Below are positions 29,601 to 38,589 of a stretch of 64,000 nt of DNA, in pieces. Positions within the stretch are counted from its first letter, which is position 1; the number at the start of each line of letters is the position of its first letter. Made by a program: the position numbers and the translations under genes. The stretch comes from Paenibacillus sp. 1_12. GTDB lineage: Bacteria > Bacillota > Bacilli > Paenibacillales > NBRC-103111. The DNA lies in NCBI RefSeq assembly GCF_900114475.1, contig NZ_FOTE01000013.1, forward strand, positions 1 to 64,000, written 5' to 3'. The notes below the pieces were generated by a model that saw only the letters and a program-made list of their open reading frames with translations, was not told the origin of the DNA and did not search any database.

Positions 29601-30020
29601 CAAATCTCCTGCAGAAACCCCGGATGCTCTAAAAGTAGAAGCTCCTGATCTTGCCCCTCTGCTTTCCTCGCCATCGATAACTCCATCTCTATGCAGCAGG
29701 GAAGAGCTCCTGGCACGAATAAGTGATCGGCCAGTATGCTGGATATCATGAATGTGCAGCAGCAAGGCGGCAATATGCTTGCAGTAATGATGTTGCGAAT
29801 ATAAAGAGCAGGTGCAATCGGCATGGATGTCGCCCTGTCTATCGATTTGTGCCCTGACTTGGTAGAGTCGGGTTCCTTGAACTTGAGCTTCATAAATGTG
29901 TTCTTCGGGATCATAATCAGTCAGCTTTACTTTATGGTCAAGGTAGTAAGCCTCTCCATCTTCATAAGCAAAACGTCCGCATAATAATTTAATGACCCGC
30001 TGGGTCAGTTGAAAGCTCAT
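26685..30020 (-). CDS. SNF2-family helicase with SWIM zinc finger
   Basis: About 1111-residue superfamily 2 DNA translocase. The N terminus has a SWIM zinc-binding motif (CTC, then YCKH, about 60-80), the middle matches the bacterial SNF2-associated region, and the C-terminal half is the helicase core: motif I DDMGLGKT (about 675-685), motif II DEAQ (about 780), motif III ALTGTP, motif VI ADRAHRIGQ (about 1050). The role in bacteria is unclear; remodelling of protein-DNA complexes is inferred. The start at 30020 (MSFQLTQRV) has an AGAAGGA site 8 nt upstream; an in-frame ATG at 30077 is less likely. It is convergent with rpsR. Confidence 0.9.
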   Translation of the reverse strand: MSFQLTQRVIKLLCGRFAYEDGEAYYLDHKVKLTDYDPEEHIYEAQVQGTRLYQVRAQIDRQGDIHADCTCSLYSQHHYCKHIAALLLHIHDIQHTGRSLIRARSSSLLHRDGVIDGEESRGARSGASTFRASGVSAGDLRLMDEMLGLFSDKPLRSDSSRVLTNTRMKLDIEIICRPFPYSYRKHMFGIELKIGSKRLYIVQKIREFLDRLDKQEAYVFSKHFIYDPLLHSFQKEHAAILQQLIQICHNENMYRESLNGYSKQTSGSSGDRMLLIPPLSWETLYPLLAAAPAVQLHQGNRVYEGIQLSDERIPLQFEFDQSQVEGYQLDIQGMENLTVMDAYGIVLSEGKLLKLQNDAIKRLSELKHILADSRKDHIQIPQEHMESFMEKVIPSLMKLGSVSIAHAISERIVHLSLKAKLYLDRIKSRLLAGLEFQYGDIVINPLEAHGPVRGSDWILMRDGEQERRILELMEQSPFAKTEAGYFLDDEDSEYEFLYHTLPELEKLLEVYATSAVKARLHSGPAAPKVTVEVNERTDWLEFRFEMDGIPEADIRNLLKSLEEKHKFYRLPNGAMLPLESAEFQEIIRFMNEFGIQNADLSGANIQLPLLRGMHLLDSPRQGNAIKLGKSFRRLLDNMRNPDHLDFPVPESLTPVLRNYQQYGYQWLRTLAHYHFGGILADDMGLGKTLQSIAFILSMLPEIRTRQQPAIIVSPASLIYNWQNELKKFAPELRTVIVDGSKEERCHILKGAPEYQADVLITSYPLLRRDIELYAKLSFHTLILDEAQVFKNHATQTARAVKEIQALYRFALTGTPVENRLEELWSIFDAVFPELFPSRKAFNELPREVVAKRVRPFLLRRLKSDVLKELPDKIESLQASELLPEQKKLYVAYLAKLQQETVKHLNEKGFQKNRIKILAGLTRLRQLCCHPALFVEGYAGSSAKFEQLMEIIEECRSAGKRMLVFSQFTEMLGLIRRELGYLGLPHFYLDGSTPVPERVELCNRFNEGEHDLFLISLKAGGTGLNLTGADTVILYDLWWNPAVEQQAADRAHRIGQKNVVQVIRLVTQGTVEDKMYELQQKKKNLIDEVIQPGQEALSTLTEQELREILMIP

Positions 30021-30331
30021 GAAAGGAATCCTTCTTTCTTCGTATATACGGGTTTCATTTCCAGAATGGTCCTGCATCTTATGATAACAGAATCGTATGC
30101 AAAAAAAACGAATGATCCTTATCGTTAAGTTGTAAATAAATGGAGCTGGCTTGAAAGGTGCAGCAAAGAATCGACAAGCAGGTATTCATTTTGGTCGATC
30201 AAATTCCGATAAAACTTAGAAGTCATGCAATTTGCAAAAAAACGAATGTCCTGATGCCAATGTCGATAGTAGGATCAAGTATAGCTCGACCTGAAAGAAA
30301 GAAGATTTATATTAATGGAGGTAAATTATTT
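30021..30331. other. Intergenic region between divergent SNF2 and BIG2 genes
   Basis: About 310 bp with no convincing gene. The plus strand is open in the BIG2 frame from 30158, but that stretch lacks a ribosome binding site and its translation looks non-coding. It must hold the promoters of both divergent genes; I see no strong -35/-10 pair and no recognisable riboswitch. Confidence 0.5.
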
Positions 30332-32932
30332 ATGATGGTAAGAATGGCTAGAGTGTTATCCTTGTTACTCGTGCTGATGGTGGCAGCAAGCAATTGGAGC
30401 GGAGCCCGTGTGTTGGCGGCAGACGACATTGCAAGTTTAGTAGTGAGCAAGAATGAGTTGACTCTAGAGGTAGGAAGTACGTCGAATATCACAGCAACAG
30501 CAGTGTTTACAAGCGGTACAACCGAGAATGTAACAGTCAAGACGGATTGGAATTCCGGATCGACGGATGTGGCTACGGTTTATGCCGGTGCGATATCAGC
30601 GAAGAAGGAAGGAAGCGCCACGGTAACCGCCACGTACATGGGCAAAACCGTAATTATCCATGTGACAGTAACCAAAAAAGTGAAATCCTTAACCAAAGAT
30701 AAGCAATTAATTAATTTGCGCTTGAATCAGTCTGACAACGTACAAATTACAGCTTATTATGACGATGGAACGTTTGCAGATGTGACCAGTAAAGCGGACT
30801 GGAGCAGCGACAACAACTCTATCGCTACGGTTACGAATGGGGAGGTAAAAGGTCTTAGCTCTGGTAAAGCGACGATCACGGCTAAATACAACAGTTTAAC
30901 GTTGAGTCTTCCGGTCAATGTTGAAATTGTCCAACGTATTGATCCCGATAAGTCACAGGTATCCCTGCTGTTGAAGGGTACAGAGAAGATCAAGCTGATG
31001 GCGACCTATCCCGATGGCACGCAGGTGGATGTAGCGGACAAGGCAGAGTGGGAAACAGATAAGGACACGGTTGCGGATGTACTTAAAGGCACCATTACCG
31101 GATATGGCCCGGGTCAAGCTACAATAAAGGCAACGTATGGCACAAAAAGCACGACGATTAAAGTAGATGTCGATAATGCGATCAAGCTGGATTTCGTTGA
31201 ACAAACGCATCTGATGAAGAAAAATGGAACTTTGCAGCTTACGCTTAATGCAACCTATGCCAATGGGAATACAGAGAATATTACCGATCGTGCAGAATGG
31301 TCATCCAGTGATGACAGTATCGTTTATGCGTTAAAAGGCAAGCTGACAGCCAATGCGATTGGTGAAGTTACGATCACAGCCAAGTATGGCGAAAAGCAGA
31401 TTACAAGAACCATTTATGTCGATGTACCCCGTCGACTGGAAGTCGATGAAGAAACGATCTCGTTAAAATCGGGAACCAATACCCAAATTATTTTATATGC
31501 TACTTATGCGGATTCTACTGCGCCAAGAGAGGCTGTCACGGACCGTGCGGAATGGACCGTAGACAACAGCTCAGCTATCGATGTAGTAAAAGGTAAGATT
31601 ACAGCCTATAAATCCGGTGAGGCGCTGGTTACAGCAACTTACGGAGGTAAAACCGTTCAAATTAAAGTATTGGTGGATATCCCGAGCTTTGTAACGGCGA
31701 ATAAGAAAACTTTAAATTTAGCGGTTGGCAGCTATGAACAAATTACGCTGGAAGCTTCATATGCCAATGATGCAACCAGAAAAGATACGGTGACCAACGC
31801 TGCGGAATGGAAATCGAGTGCTCCTGAAGTTGTTGATGTTTCCAGTGGTCTTATAACAGGTCTTGCTACAGGCTCTTCCGTGGTTACGGCCAAATATGGA
31901 ACAAGAACGGTGACGATCCAGGTAACTGTCGGCGTACTGGAAAGCCTGACAACAGAGAGCACGGAACTGGTTTTAAAAAAGGGCGACGTTAGCAATATCG
32001 CAGTCAAAGCCAAGTACAAAGACGGTACCGTTAAGGAAGCTGCTCCGGAAGCGGTATGGACAAGCTCCAATCTGAAGGCTGTAACCGTAGATCAGGGGAA
32101 AGTGACAGCTGTTGGTTCAGGCGAGTCAACAATTACTGCAACCCTGGACAACAAGACAGTGAGTATCAAGGTAAGTGTAGATACGGCTGATGATTTAACC
32201 GCAAGCAGCACTTATCTCGTATTTGATCTTGGTGAGATCAAGCAAATTGTCTTAACAGCAACAGATCCATTAAATGTTACGAAAAATGTTGAGGCTGAAG
32301 CCGAATGGAAAACGAGCAATGCGCAAATTGTGCAGGTATCCAAGGGGACGATCACCCCAATAGCCAGAGGTAAAGCGACGATCACAGCGAGCTACGGTGG
32401 AAAGAGTGTTACGATTAGCGTAGAAATCGGTGTTGTGCAAAGTCTGGAAGTCGATCAACGCTTCATCTCGATGAAGACAGGTAATTCGGTTTCCGTTAAG
32501 CTGACCGCAACGTTGTCGGATGGTAGCAAAAGAGACGTGACCTCGGCCGCTACCTGGAAAACATCTGCCTATAAAGTAGCGGATGTTAGTGCAGGAACGA
32601 TCACGGCTATCGGCTCCGGTAAAGCCAGTGTGACAGGTACTTTTGGCGGTAAGGCTATCGCTTTACCCATTGATGTGAACACACTCAAATATTTGAAGAC
32701 CGATGTGGTGAAGGTTGATCTCACAGAGGGTCAAGAGGCACAAGTTACTGCAACCGGTACTTATTCGGATGGCTCAGATGAAGATGTTACGATCCCTGCA
32801 TTATGGACATCTGCGAATAGTATGATCGCAGATGTAAAGGACGGCATAATCAAAGCGACCGGTAAAGGGAAAACGCGAGTAACCGTTACGTATTCCAATA
32901 TCAGATGGTACGTGCAGGTAACTGTAAAATAA
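30332..32932 (+). CDS. Secreted protein of ten BIG2 Ig-like repeats
   Basis: 866-residue exported protein. The N terminus is a signal peptide (basic MMVRMAR, hydrophobic LSLLLVLMVAASN, probable cleavage after VLAA near residue 30). The rest is ten tandem bacterial Ig-like group 2 (BIG2) domains of about 80-85 residues, each with an ITATY or ITAKY-type strand, a D/E-W-x-S/T segment and G-x-A/S-T-I/V-T-A. There is no LPXTG, S-layer homology or catalytic domain, so attachment and binding partner are unknown. The ATG at 30332 is 9 nt after GGAGGT; a second ATG follows immediately. A terminator follows the stop. Confidence 0.92.
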   Translation: MMVRMARVLSLLLVLMVAASNWSGARVLAADDIASLVVSKNELTLEVGSTSNITATAVFTSGTTENVTVKTDWNSGSTDVATVYAGAISAKKEGSATVTATYMGKTVIIHVTVTKKVKSLTKDKQLINLRLNQSDNVQITAYYDDGTFADVTSKADWSSDNNSIATVTNGEVKGLSSGKATITAKYNSLTLSLPVNVEIVQRIDPDKSQVSLLLKGTEKIKLMATYPDGTQVDVADKAEWETDKDTVADVLKGTITGYGPGQATIKATYGTKSTTIKVDVDNAIKLDFVEQTHLMKKNGTLQLTLNATYANGNTENITDRAEWSSSDDSIVYALKGKLTANAIGEVTITAKYGEKQITRTIYVDVPRRLEVDEETISLKSGTNTQIILYATYADSTAPREAVTDRAEWTVDNSSAIDVVKGKITAYKSGEALVTATYGGKTVQIKVLVDIPSFVTANKKTLNLAVGSYEQITLEASYANDATRKDTVTNAAEWKSSAPEVVDVSSGLITGLATGSSVVTAKYGTRTVTIQVTVGVLESLTTESTELVLKKGDVSNIAVKAKYKDGTVKEAAPEAVWTSSNLKAVTVDQGKVTAVGSGESTITATLDNKTVSIKVSVDTADDLTASSTYLVFDLGEIKQIVLTATDPLNVTKNVEAEAEWKTSNAQIVQVSKGTITPIARGKATITASYGGKSVTISVEIGVVQSLEVDQRFISMKTGNSVSVKLTATLSDGSKRDVTSAATWKTSAYKVADVSAGTITAIGSGKASVTGTFGGKAIALPIDVNTLKYLKTDVVKVDLTEGQEAQVTATGTYSDGSDEDVTIPALWTSANSMIADVKDGIIKATGKGKTRVTVTYSNIRWYVQVTVK

Positions 32933-32950
32933 TATAGAATGGCAATGTTG

Positions 32951-32983
32951 AACACAGTCAGCCTCGTGCTGGCTGTGTTTTTC
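32951..32983 (+). terminator. Terminator after BIG2 gene
   Basis: A 12-bp stem with one G-U pair (AACACAG.CAGC with GCTG.CTGTGTT), short TCGT-containing loop and five T residues, 18 nt after the stop codon. Confidence 0.85.
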
Positions 32984-33208
32984 CTATAGGTATACGTTTA
33001 AACTTGCAGATTAGCATGAGGAATATTCCGCGACAGACTTACCGTCCCTCCAAAAACGCGGGTCCTCAATGCCGAAATCGCAACGGCTTCTATTGTCTAC
33101 CATGGTTACATATAGAAGAGGTATAGTTGTATATCTTCTATTTGCGTCATAGTGTATTATGAAGTAGATAGGATACACTGTTATTTCAGTCAAGAAAGGA
33201 TTGGTTTT

Positions 33209-33625
33209 GTGAACATCGCGTTTTTTCTTGTTCCTAAAGAAGACGTTATTTACTTATCCCCTAACTCCACGATGCGCCAGGCGCTAGAAAGAATGGAATA
33301 CCATCGATATTCGGCAGTGCCGCTTATTGATGAGGCTGGCAAGTATGCCGGAACGATTACAGAGGGCGATTTATTGTGGAAGCTCAAGCGTGAGCCGCAA
33401 ATCGGGTTTGACCATACGCACAAAGTCCTCTTAAAGGATGTTGCACAGCATATGGAGATCAAGCCTGTCCGGATCGACCAACAAATGCAGGATCTGATTC
33501 TGCTCGCCACTAACCAGAACTATGTTCCTGTAATCGATGACAATGAGGTATTTATCGGAATTATTCGCAGAAGAGAAATTATTGATTATTGCTTCAAGTT
33601 GTGGCAGGCAGAACAAAAGGTTTGA
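33209..33625 (+). CDS. CBS-domain pair protein
   Basis: 138-residue protein of two tandem CBS motifs: VIYLSPNSTMRQALERMEYHRYSAVPLID with GTITEGDLLW, and KPVRIDQQMQDLILLATNQNYVPVIDD with GIIRRREII. CBS pairs bind adenosyl ligands, including AMP, ATP and, for B. subtilis DarB, cyclic-di-AMP. It lies just upstream of yybS and the cyclic-di-AMP phosphodiesterase gene gdpP, so a nucleotide-sensing role is plausible but unproven. The start is GTG 33209 with AAAGGA 8 nt upstream; the longer frame from 33152 has no such site. Confidence 0.8.
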   Translation: MNIAFFLVPKEDVIYLSPNSTMRQALERMEYHRYSAVPLIDEAGKYAGTITEGDLLWKLKREPQIGFDHTHKVLLKDVAQHMEIKPVRIDQQMQDLILLATNQNYVPVIDDNEVFIGIIRRREIIDYCFKLWQAEQKV

Positions 33626-33695
33626 GATGTGTTATAATGGTCAAGTCATCGTTAGCAGGTTAAGGGTAAGAACATATGTGTAAGAGGTGAACGGA

Positions 33696-34619
33696 TTGAG
33701 GAAGGATTCCTTGTTGGGATTACTGGGTTGGGGCTTGGCGACGGTTATTTTAATGCTGTCGATTTCGGTACCATTTGTTAGTCAAATTACGATTTGCTTT
33801 TTGATGGTGCCGCTGCTAGTACAGTATGTGAAGCTGGATACGAAACGGTTTTTATTATTTTATATGATTAGTTTGGTTGTCGTTTATCTGGTAGCTACAT
33901 TGCTGATAGCAGGATTTGTAGCTGTCATGCTTATTGCCGTATCCATATTCTTTTTACCCCCAGTTATCCAAATGGGCAATCAATACAAAAAAGGTGCGCC
34001 AGCGCGAAATGTTGTCACTGCGGGCACACTTACCCTGTTGGCGGAAATGCTGCTTAGCTTGGTAGTCTGCTATGCTTTTGGAATCAATTTGATTGAAAAA
34101 ATGAAGCTGCTTATGTTGGAGAGCATAAGTATCATGCCTGCTTACCTGCAAAATGCAATGGTCATGGATAAAGATATGCTGGTTCAGATTGCAAGCCATA
34201 TGCTACCTCTTTATATGATCGGGATTTCATTATTTCTCGTATTGGTAGCGCACTGGGCATCAAGGAAGCTGCTCAATCGGACGGGTGAGCATATTCTCGG
34301 GTTCAAACCTCTGCGCGATTGGATGCTTCATAAATCATTGGTATGGTACTACATGATCGGCTTGTTTTTGGAGTTTTTTGTGAAGGACACGAGCTCGATT
34401 CTATTTACAATCCTGATTAACCTACTGCCGATGCTGTCGTTTTTGTTTGCGGTTCAGGCGATTTCCTTTCTGTTTTTCCTGGCTCACTTCAAACGTTGGA
34501 ACCGGGTTTTGCCGATTTGCGGAATTATTGTATCGTTGCTTTTTGCACCCTTCTTGTTAAGCTTGCTGGGCGTGTTCGATACTGCTTTTCCGCTCCGTGA
34601 ACGTGTGACTCGAAAATAA
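33696..34619 (+). CDS. yybS: YybS family membrane protein (DUF2232)
   Basis: About 307-residue polytopic membrane protein with roughly eight hydrophobic helices, matching DUF2232/YybS, which is consistently found upstream of gdpP. It resembles substrate-binding S components of transporters, but the ligand is unknown. The start is taken as TTG 33696, preceded by AGAGGTGA; an upstream GTG at 33687 overlaps that site. A TATAAT sequence at 33633-33638 may be the operon's -10 element. Confidence 0.87.
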   Translation: MRKDSLLGLLGWGLATVILMLSISVPFVSQITICFLMVPLLVQYVKLDTKRFLLFYMISLVVVYLVATLLIAGFVAVMLIAVSIFFLPPVIQMGNQYKKGAPARNVVTAGTLTLLAEMLLSLVVCYAFGINLIEKMKLLMLESISIMPAYLQNAMVMDKDMLVQIASHMLPLYMIGISLFLVLVAHWASRKLLNRTGEHILGFKPLRDWMLHKSLVWYYMIGLFLEFFVKDTSSILFTILINLLPMLSFLFAVQAISFLFFLAHFKRWNRVLPICGIIVSLLFAPFLLSLLGVFDTAFPLRERVTRK

Positions 34620-34641
34620 GATTGGATTAGGGGCGAAAGGG

Positions 34642-36606
34642 ATGCCGAAGTTCTTGTTAAAGCGATGGCATGGCTCGCATATCGTATGGATTTTTGCTGT
34701 AATGACGATATTAATTTTTGTACTTATGTTGTTTCAATGGATAGTCGGTATAATCGCTTTGCTTGTATGCGTTATTCTAGGCTTTTTTACGATGAGGGCC
34801 GAGCAGGCATTCAGCAGGGATATGAACAAATACGTAACGACATTGTCTCATCGCATCAAGCGGGCGGGTAATGAAGTTATCAACGAGCTGCCAATCGGGA
34901 TTTTGCTGTATAACGAAGAAAAAATCGTGGAGTGGCACAATCCTTTTGTAGCCAAAATGCTGGGCAAGGACTCCTTAATAGGCGAACCCTTGCTGGAGCT
35001 GTTCCCGATATTAAAAGGCCGTAAGGATAAGGATCTTGCTAAAGTTGAGATCGCTATTGGTAAAAGTATTTATCAGGTACAGGTTAAGCCGAATGAGCGG
35101 CTGCTGTATGTGACGGATATTACGGCCTATAAAACATTATCCCTGCGTTATGAGGAAGAGCGGTTGTCGATCGGTATTATTATGATGGATAATCTGGATG
35201 AAGCGACGCAAGGCATGGACGATCAATCAAGGAGTATTATGTTGGCCAAGGTAACCGGTGAAATTACCGAATGGGCGCAAAAGTACAACGTGTACTTGCG
35301 TCGTACCGCCTCCGATCGCTACTTGATCTTGATTGATCAGAAGGGCTTGAAGATGCTGGAGCAGTCGCGTTTTGAAATCTTGGACGAGGTCCGTGATTTG
35401 ACGATCGAGCATAAATTGCAGCTGACTTTAAGTATCGGAATCGCTTCTGGCAACAACTCCTTAACGGAATTGGGGCAATTGGCGCAAACCAGTCTAGATA
35501 TGGCACTGGGCCGCGGCGGTGATCAGGTTGCAGTGAAGATCGGCGAAAGACTATCCTTCTATGGGGGCCGATCCAATGCGGTCGAGAAACGGACGAGAGT
35601 TCGGGCAAGGGTAATTTCCCATGCGCTGCGCGATTTGATCAAGGAATGTGACAAGGTTATCATTATGGGTCATCGGTATCCCGATATGGATTCGATTGGT
35701 GCGGCTATCGGCGTGCTGAAAGCGGCCCATGTCAGCAATAAAGAAGGTTACATTGTGCTGGAAGGGGTAAACCCTTCGATTCAGAAGCTGATGGAAACGA
35801 TTTATGAAGATGAGAAGCTGAACCGCTGGTTTATAACGCCGGATCAGGCGATGCAGATTACGAATCAACGGTCACTGGCCGTTGTTGTCGATACTCACAA
35901 AGCGTCGATGGTAGCCGAGCCAAAGCTGCTGCAGCTGACACAACGTAAATTTGTCGTTGACCATCATCGGCGCGGTGAGGAATTTATTCAAGATGCGACG
36001 CTGGTATATATGGAGCCGTATGCTTCCTCGACCTGCGAGCTGGTAACTGAGCTGCTGCAGTATTTCAACGACCGATTGACGATGGGTGTGCTTGAAGCAA
36101 CTGCACTGCTCGCTGGTATTGTTGTCGACACAAAAAGCTTTTCACTCAGTACGGGTGCCCGTACCTTTGAAGCAGCGTCCTTCCTAAGGCGCAATGGAGC
36201 GGATTCCTCGCTCATCCAAAGGCTGCTGAAGGAGGATTTGGAGGCTTATATCCAGCGTGCGGAAGTCATTAAGAATGCAGTCGTCATCTATGAACATATC
36301 GCGCTAGCCATAACGGAGCCAAATCGCAAATATCCACAGCTGCTGATTGCTCAAGCAGCCGATACGCTGCTTACGATGACGGGGGTATCGGCCTCATTTG
36401 TTATTAGTGAAAGACCTGACGGATTAGTCGGTATCAGTGCCCGTTCGTTAGGACAATTAAATGTTCAGGTTGTAATGGAACGAATGGGCGGCGGTGGGCA
36501 TTTAACGAACGCAGCTACGCAATTCGAAGGAACGCTTGATGCGGCTGCACAAAAGCTAAATGAAGTTTTAAATGAGATGAATGCTGAGGAGGCGCTTTTC
36601 GAATGA
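34642..36606 (+). CDS. gdpP: Cyclic-di-AMP phosphodiesterase GdpP
   Basis: 654-residue membrane enzyme that hydrolyses c-di-AMP to pApA. Two membrane helices (about 13-50), a PAS-like domain (about 80-165), a degenerate GGDEF domain (172-300, no GGDEF motif) and a DHH-DHHA1 phosphodiesterase: HRYPDMD (344-350), [14 protein letters not shown] and the C-terminal GGGGH. All expected metal ligands are visible. It overlaps rplI by 4 nt, as in many Firmicutes, and follows yybS. Confidence 0.96.
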   Translation: MPKFLLKRWHGSHIVWIFAVMTILIFVLMLFQWIVGIIALLVCVILGFFTMRAEQAFSRDMNKYVTTLSHRIKRAGNEVINELPIGILLYNEEKIVEWHNPFVAKMLGKDSLIGEPLLELFPILKGRKDKDLAKVEIAIGKSIYQVQVKPNERLLYVTDITAYKTLSLRYEEERLSIGIIMMDNLDEATQGMDDQSRSIMLAKVTGEITEWAQKYNVYLRRTASDRYLILIDQKGLKMLEQSRFEILDEVRDLTIEHKLQLTLSIGIASGNNSLTELGQLAQTSLDMALGRGGDQVAVKIGERLSFYGGRSNAVEKRTRVRARVISHALRDLIKECDKVIIMGHRYPDMDSIGAAIGVLKAAHVSNKEGYIVLEGVNPSIQKLMETIYEDEKLNRWFITPDQAMQITNQRSLAVVVDTHKASMVAEPKLLQLTQRKFVVDHHRRGEEFIQDATLVYMEPYASSTCELVTELLQYFNDRLTMGVLEATALLAGIVVDTKSFSLSTGARTFEAASFLRRNGADSSLIQRLLKEDLEAYIQRAEVIKNAVVIYEHIALAITEPNRKYPQLLIAQAADTLLTMTGVSASFVISERPDGLVGISARSLGQLNVQVVMERMGGGGHLTNAATQFEGTLDAAAQKLNEVLNEMNAEEALFE

Positions 36607-37052
36607 AAGTTATCTTATTAAAGGATGTTAAGGGACAAGGCAAGAAGGGTGAAATTAAAGAGGTATCTGAGGGATATGCAACGAATTTTCTACTGCCACA
36701 GAAGTTGGCGGCACCTGCTAACGAAGGTTCTGTAAAGATGCTGGACCAGCAGAAGAAGGCAGAGCAGCGCAAGAAGGACCAAGAGAAGGCTGATGCTGTA
36801 GAGCTTGGAAACAAGTTGGAATCGGTAACGGTGGAATTAAAGGCGAAATCAGGTAAGGATGGCCGTTTGTTCGGAGCCATTCCAAGCAAGCAGGTGGCTG
36901 AGGAGCTGGAAAAGCAGTTCAAGCTGAAGCTGGATAAACGGAAAATTCTTATGGATGAGCCGATTCGTACGTTAGGTGTGACAGAGGTTGGCGTAAAACT
37001 GCACCCAGAGGTTTCTGGAAAACTGAAGATACATGTGAGTGAGGATAAGTAA
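36603..37052 (+). CDS. rplI: Large ribosomal subunit protein bL9
   Basis: 149-residue two-domain ribosomal protein. N domain [32 protein letters not shown], a long connecting helix rich in Lys and Glu, and the C domain [16 protein letters not shown]. The ATG lies within the gdpP stop (ATGA), so translation is coupled. dnaC follows 35 nt later. Confidence 0.96.
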   Translation: MKVILLKDVKGQGKKGEIKEVSEGYATNFLLPQKLAAPANEGSVKMLDQQKKAEQRKKDQEKADAVELGNKLESVTVELKAKSGKDGRLFGAIPSKQVAEELEKQFKLKLDKRKILMDEPIRTLGVTEVGVKLHPEVSGKLKIHVSEDK

Positions 37053-37087
37053 ACTTTCGTGATGGAAGTGCCCAGGAGGGGAAATCA

Positions 37088-38443
37088 TTGAACGAGGGCA
37101 TGTTTTTGGATCGTATCCCTCCGCAAAATTTGGAAGCCGAGCAGGCCGTGCTCGGCGCTATTTTGCTTGACGGCGAATCGCTCGTTACTGCGATGGAGCG
37201 GATCAATAGCGATGATTTTTATCGCACCTCGCATCAGCGGATTTTTGAATCGATGCTGGAGCTGGCCGAGGAGGATGAGCCCATTGACTTGATCACGCTG
37301 ACGTCCAAACTGCAAAATAAGCAGCAGTTGGAGGAGATCGGCGGGATCAAGTATTTGTCTGAGCTTGCAAATGCGGTGCCTACTGCGGCTAATATCGACT
37401 ACTATGCTCAGATTGTAGAAGAGAAGTCGATGCTGCGGCGGTTGATTCGGGCGGCAACGAATATCGTTACGGATGGCTATGCCAGTACGGACGATGTCGC
37501 TGAGCTGCTGGGTGAAGCAGAGAAGAAGATTCTCGAAATTTCCCAGCGTCGCTCTTCAACAGGGTTCATTGCGATTCGCGATGTGTTGATGGAGGTTTTT
37601 GACAAGGTTGAATACCTTTATAACAATAAAGGGGGAACGACCGGAGTCAGGTCAGGCTTTCAGGATTTGGATAAAATGACATCGGGGTTTCAACGTTCGG
37701 ATTTAATTATCGTGGCGGCGCGTCCTTCAGTGGGAAAGACGGCATTTGCTTTGAATATAGCCCAAAATGTAGGTGTGCGGGAGAAGGAAACGGTTGCTAT
37801 TTTCAGTCTGGAAATGGGCGCTCCTCAGCTTGTACAGCGGATGATTTGTGCGGAAGCCAATGTGGATGCGACTCGGATGCGTACGGGTTCGTTGGAGGCT
37901 GAGGATTGGGAAAAGATGACGATGGCGATCGGTTCCCTGTCTGAAGCGAACATTTATATTGATGATTCTCCTTCAGTTACGGTTGCCGATATTCGAGCCA
38001 GATGCCGGAGACTTAAGCAGGAGCGGGGGCTTGGGATGATCCTGATCGATTACCTGCAGCTGATTCATGGCCGCGGTAAAGGGGATAACCGGCAGCAGGA
38101 GGTATCGGAAATTTCACGTACCTTGAAGCAAATTGCCCGTGAGCTGGATGTACCGGTCATTGCGTTATCCCAGCTTAGTCGTGGGGTCGAGCAGCGTCAA
38201 GACAAACGTCCGATGATGTCGGACTTACGGGAATCCGGATCTATTGAGCAAGATGCTGATATCGTCGCCTTCCTGTATCGGGATGATTACTATGATAAAG
38301 AATCCGAAAAAAAGAACATCATCGAGATCATCATCGCCAAACAGCGGAATGGTCCGGTAGGAACGGTAGAGCTTGCCTTTTTGAAAAATTATAATAAATT
38401 TGTCGGGCTGGACCGCACGCATCAGGAAGCGGCAGGCAGATAA
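37088..38443 (+). CDS. dnaC: Replicative DNA helicase DnaC (DnaB family)
   Basis: 451-residue hexameric helicase of the replication fork (named DnaC in B. subtilis, DnaB elsewhere). N-terminal primase-interacting domain (RIPPQNLEAEQAVLGAIL), then a RecA-like core with Walker A ARPSVGKTAFALN (about 215-227) and Walker B LGMILIDYLQLI. The start is TTG 37088, with AGGAGG 8 nt upstream; the next ATG is four codons later. It closes the yybS-gdpP-rplI-dnaC group. Confidence 0.97.
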   Translation: MNEGMFLDRIPPQNLEAEQAVLGAILLDGESLVTAMERINSDDFYRTSHQRIFESMLELAEEDEPIDLITLTSKLQNKQQLEEIGGIKYLSELANAVPTAANIDYYAQIVEEKSMLRRLIRAATNIVTDGYASTDDVAELLGEAEKKILEISQRRSSTGFIAIRDVLMEVFDKVEYLYNNKGGTTGVRSGFQDLDKMTSGFQRSDLIIVAARPSVGKTAFALNIAQNVGVREKETVAIFSLEMGAPQLVQRMICAEANVDATRMRTGSLEAEDWEKMTMAIGSLSEANIYIDDSPSVTVADIRARCRRLKQERGLGMILIDYLQLIHGRGKGDNRQQEVSEISRTLKQIARELDVPVIALSQLSRGVEQRQDKRPMMSDLRESGSIEQDADIVAFLYRDDYYDKESEKKNIIEIIIAKQRNGPVGTVELAFLKNYNKFVGLDRTHQEAAGR

Positions 38444-38450
38444 TTCAATG

Positions 38451-38492
38451 AACGAACATTACAACACGATGGTCCGAAAATGTTCGTTTTTA
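38451..38492 (+). terminator. Terminator after dnaC
   Basis: A perfect 10-bp stem AACGAACATT/AATGTTCGTT (38451-38460, 38479-38488) followed by TTTTATT, 7 nt after the dnaC stop. Confidence 0.88.
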
Positions 38493-38589
38493 TTGACTTT
38501 AGATCCAGTAACTGCTAGAATACTAAGGGTGCTTTATGCCTTTTTGGCTAATTATAGGTGAAACTTTCACCTGATGGGGGTTAGATTGC

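Noticed and set aside
26994-29751. Several plus-strand frames of 60-130 codons inside the SNF2 gene
   Set aside because: They are antisense shadows of a long well-conserved gene and have no ribosome binding sites of their own.
30158-30331. N-terminal extension of the BIG2 protein by 58 codons
   Set aside because: The signal peptide and a strong ribosome binding site both place the start at 30332.
38444-38589. Purine riboswitch before purA
   Set aside because: The gap holds the dnaC terminator and a short leader; no conserved purine aptamer elements were found.
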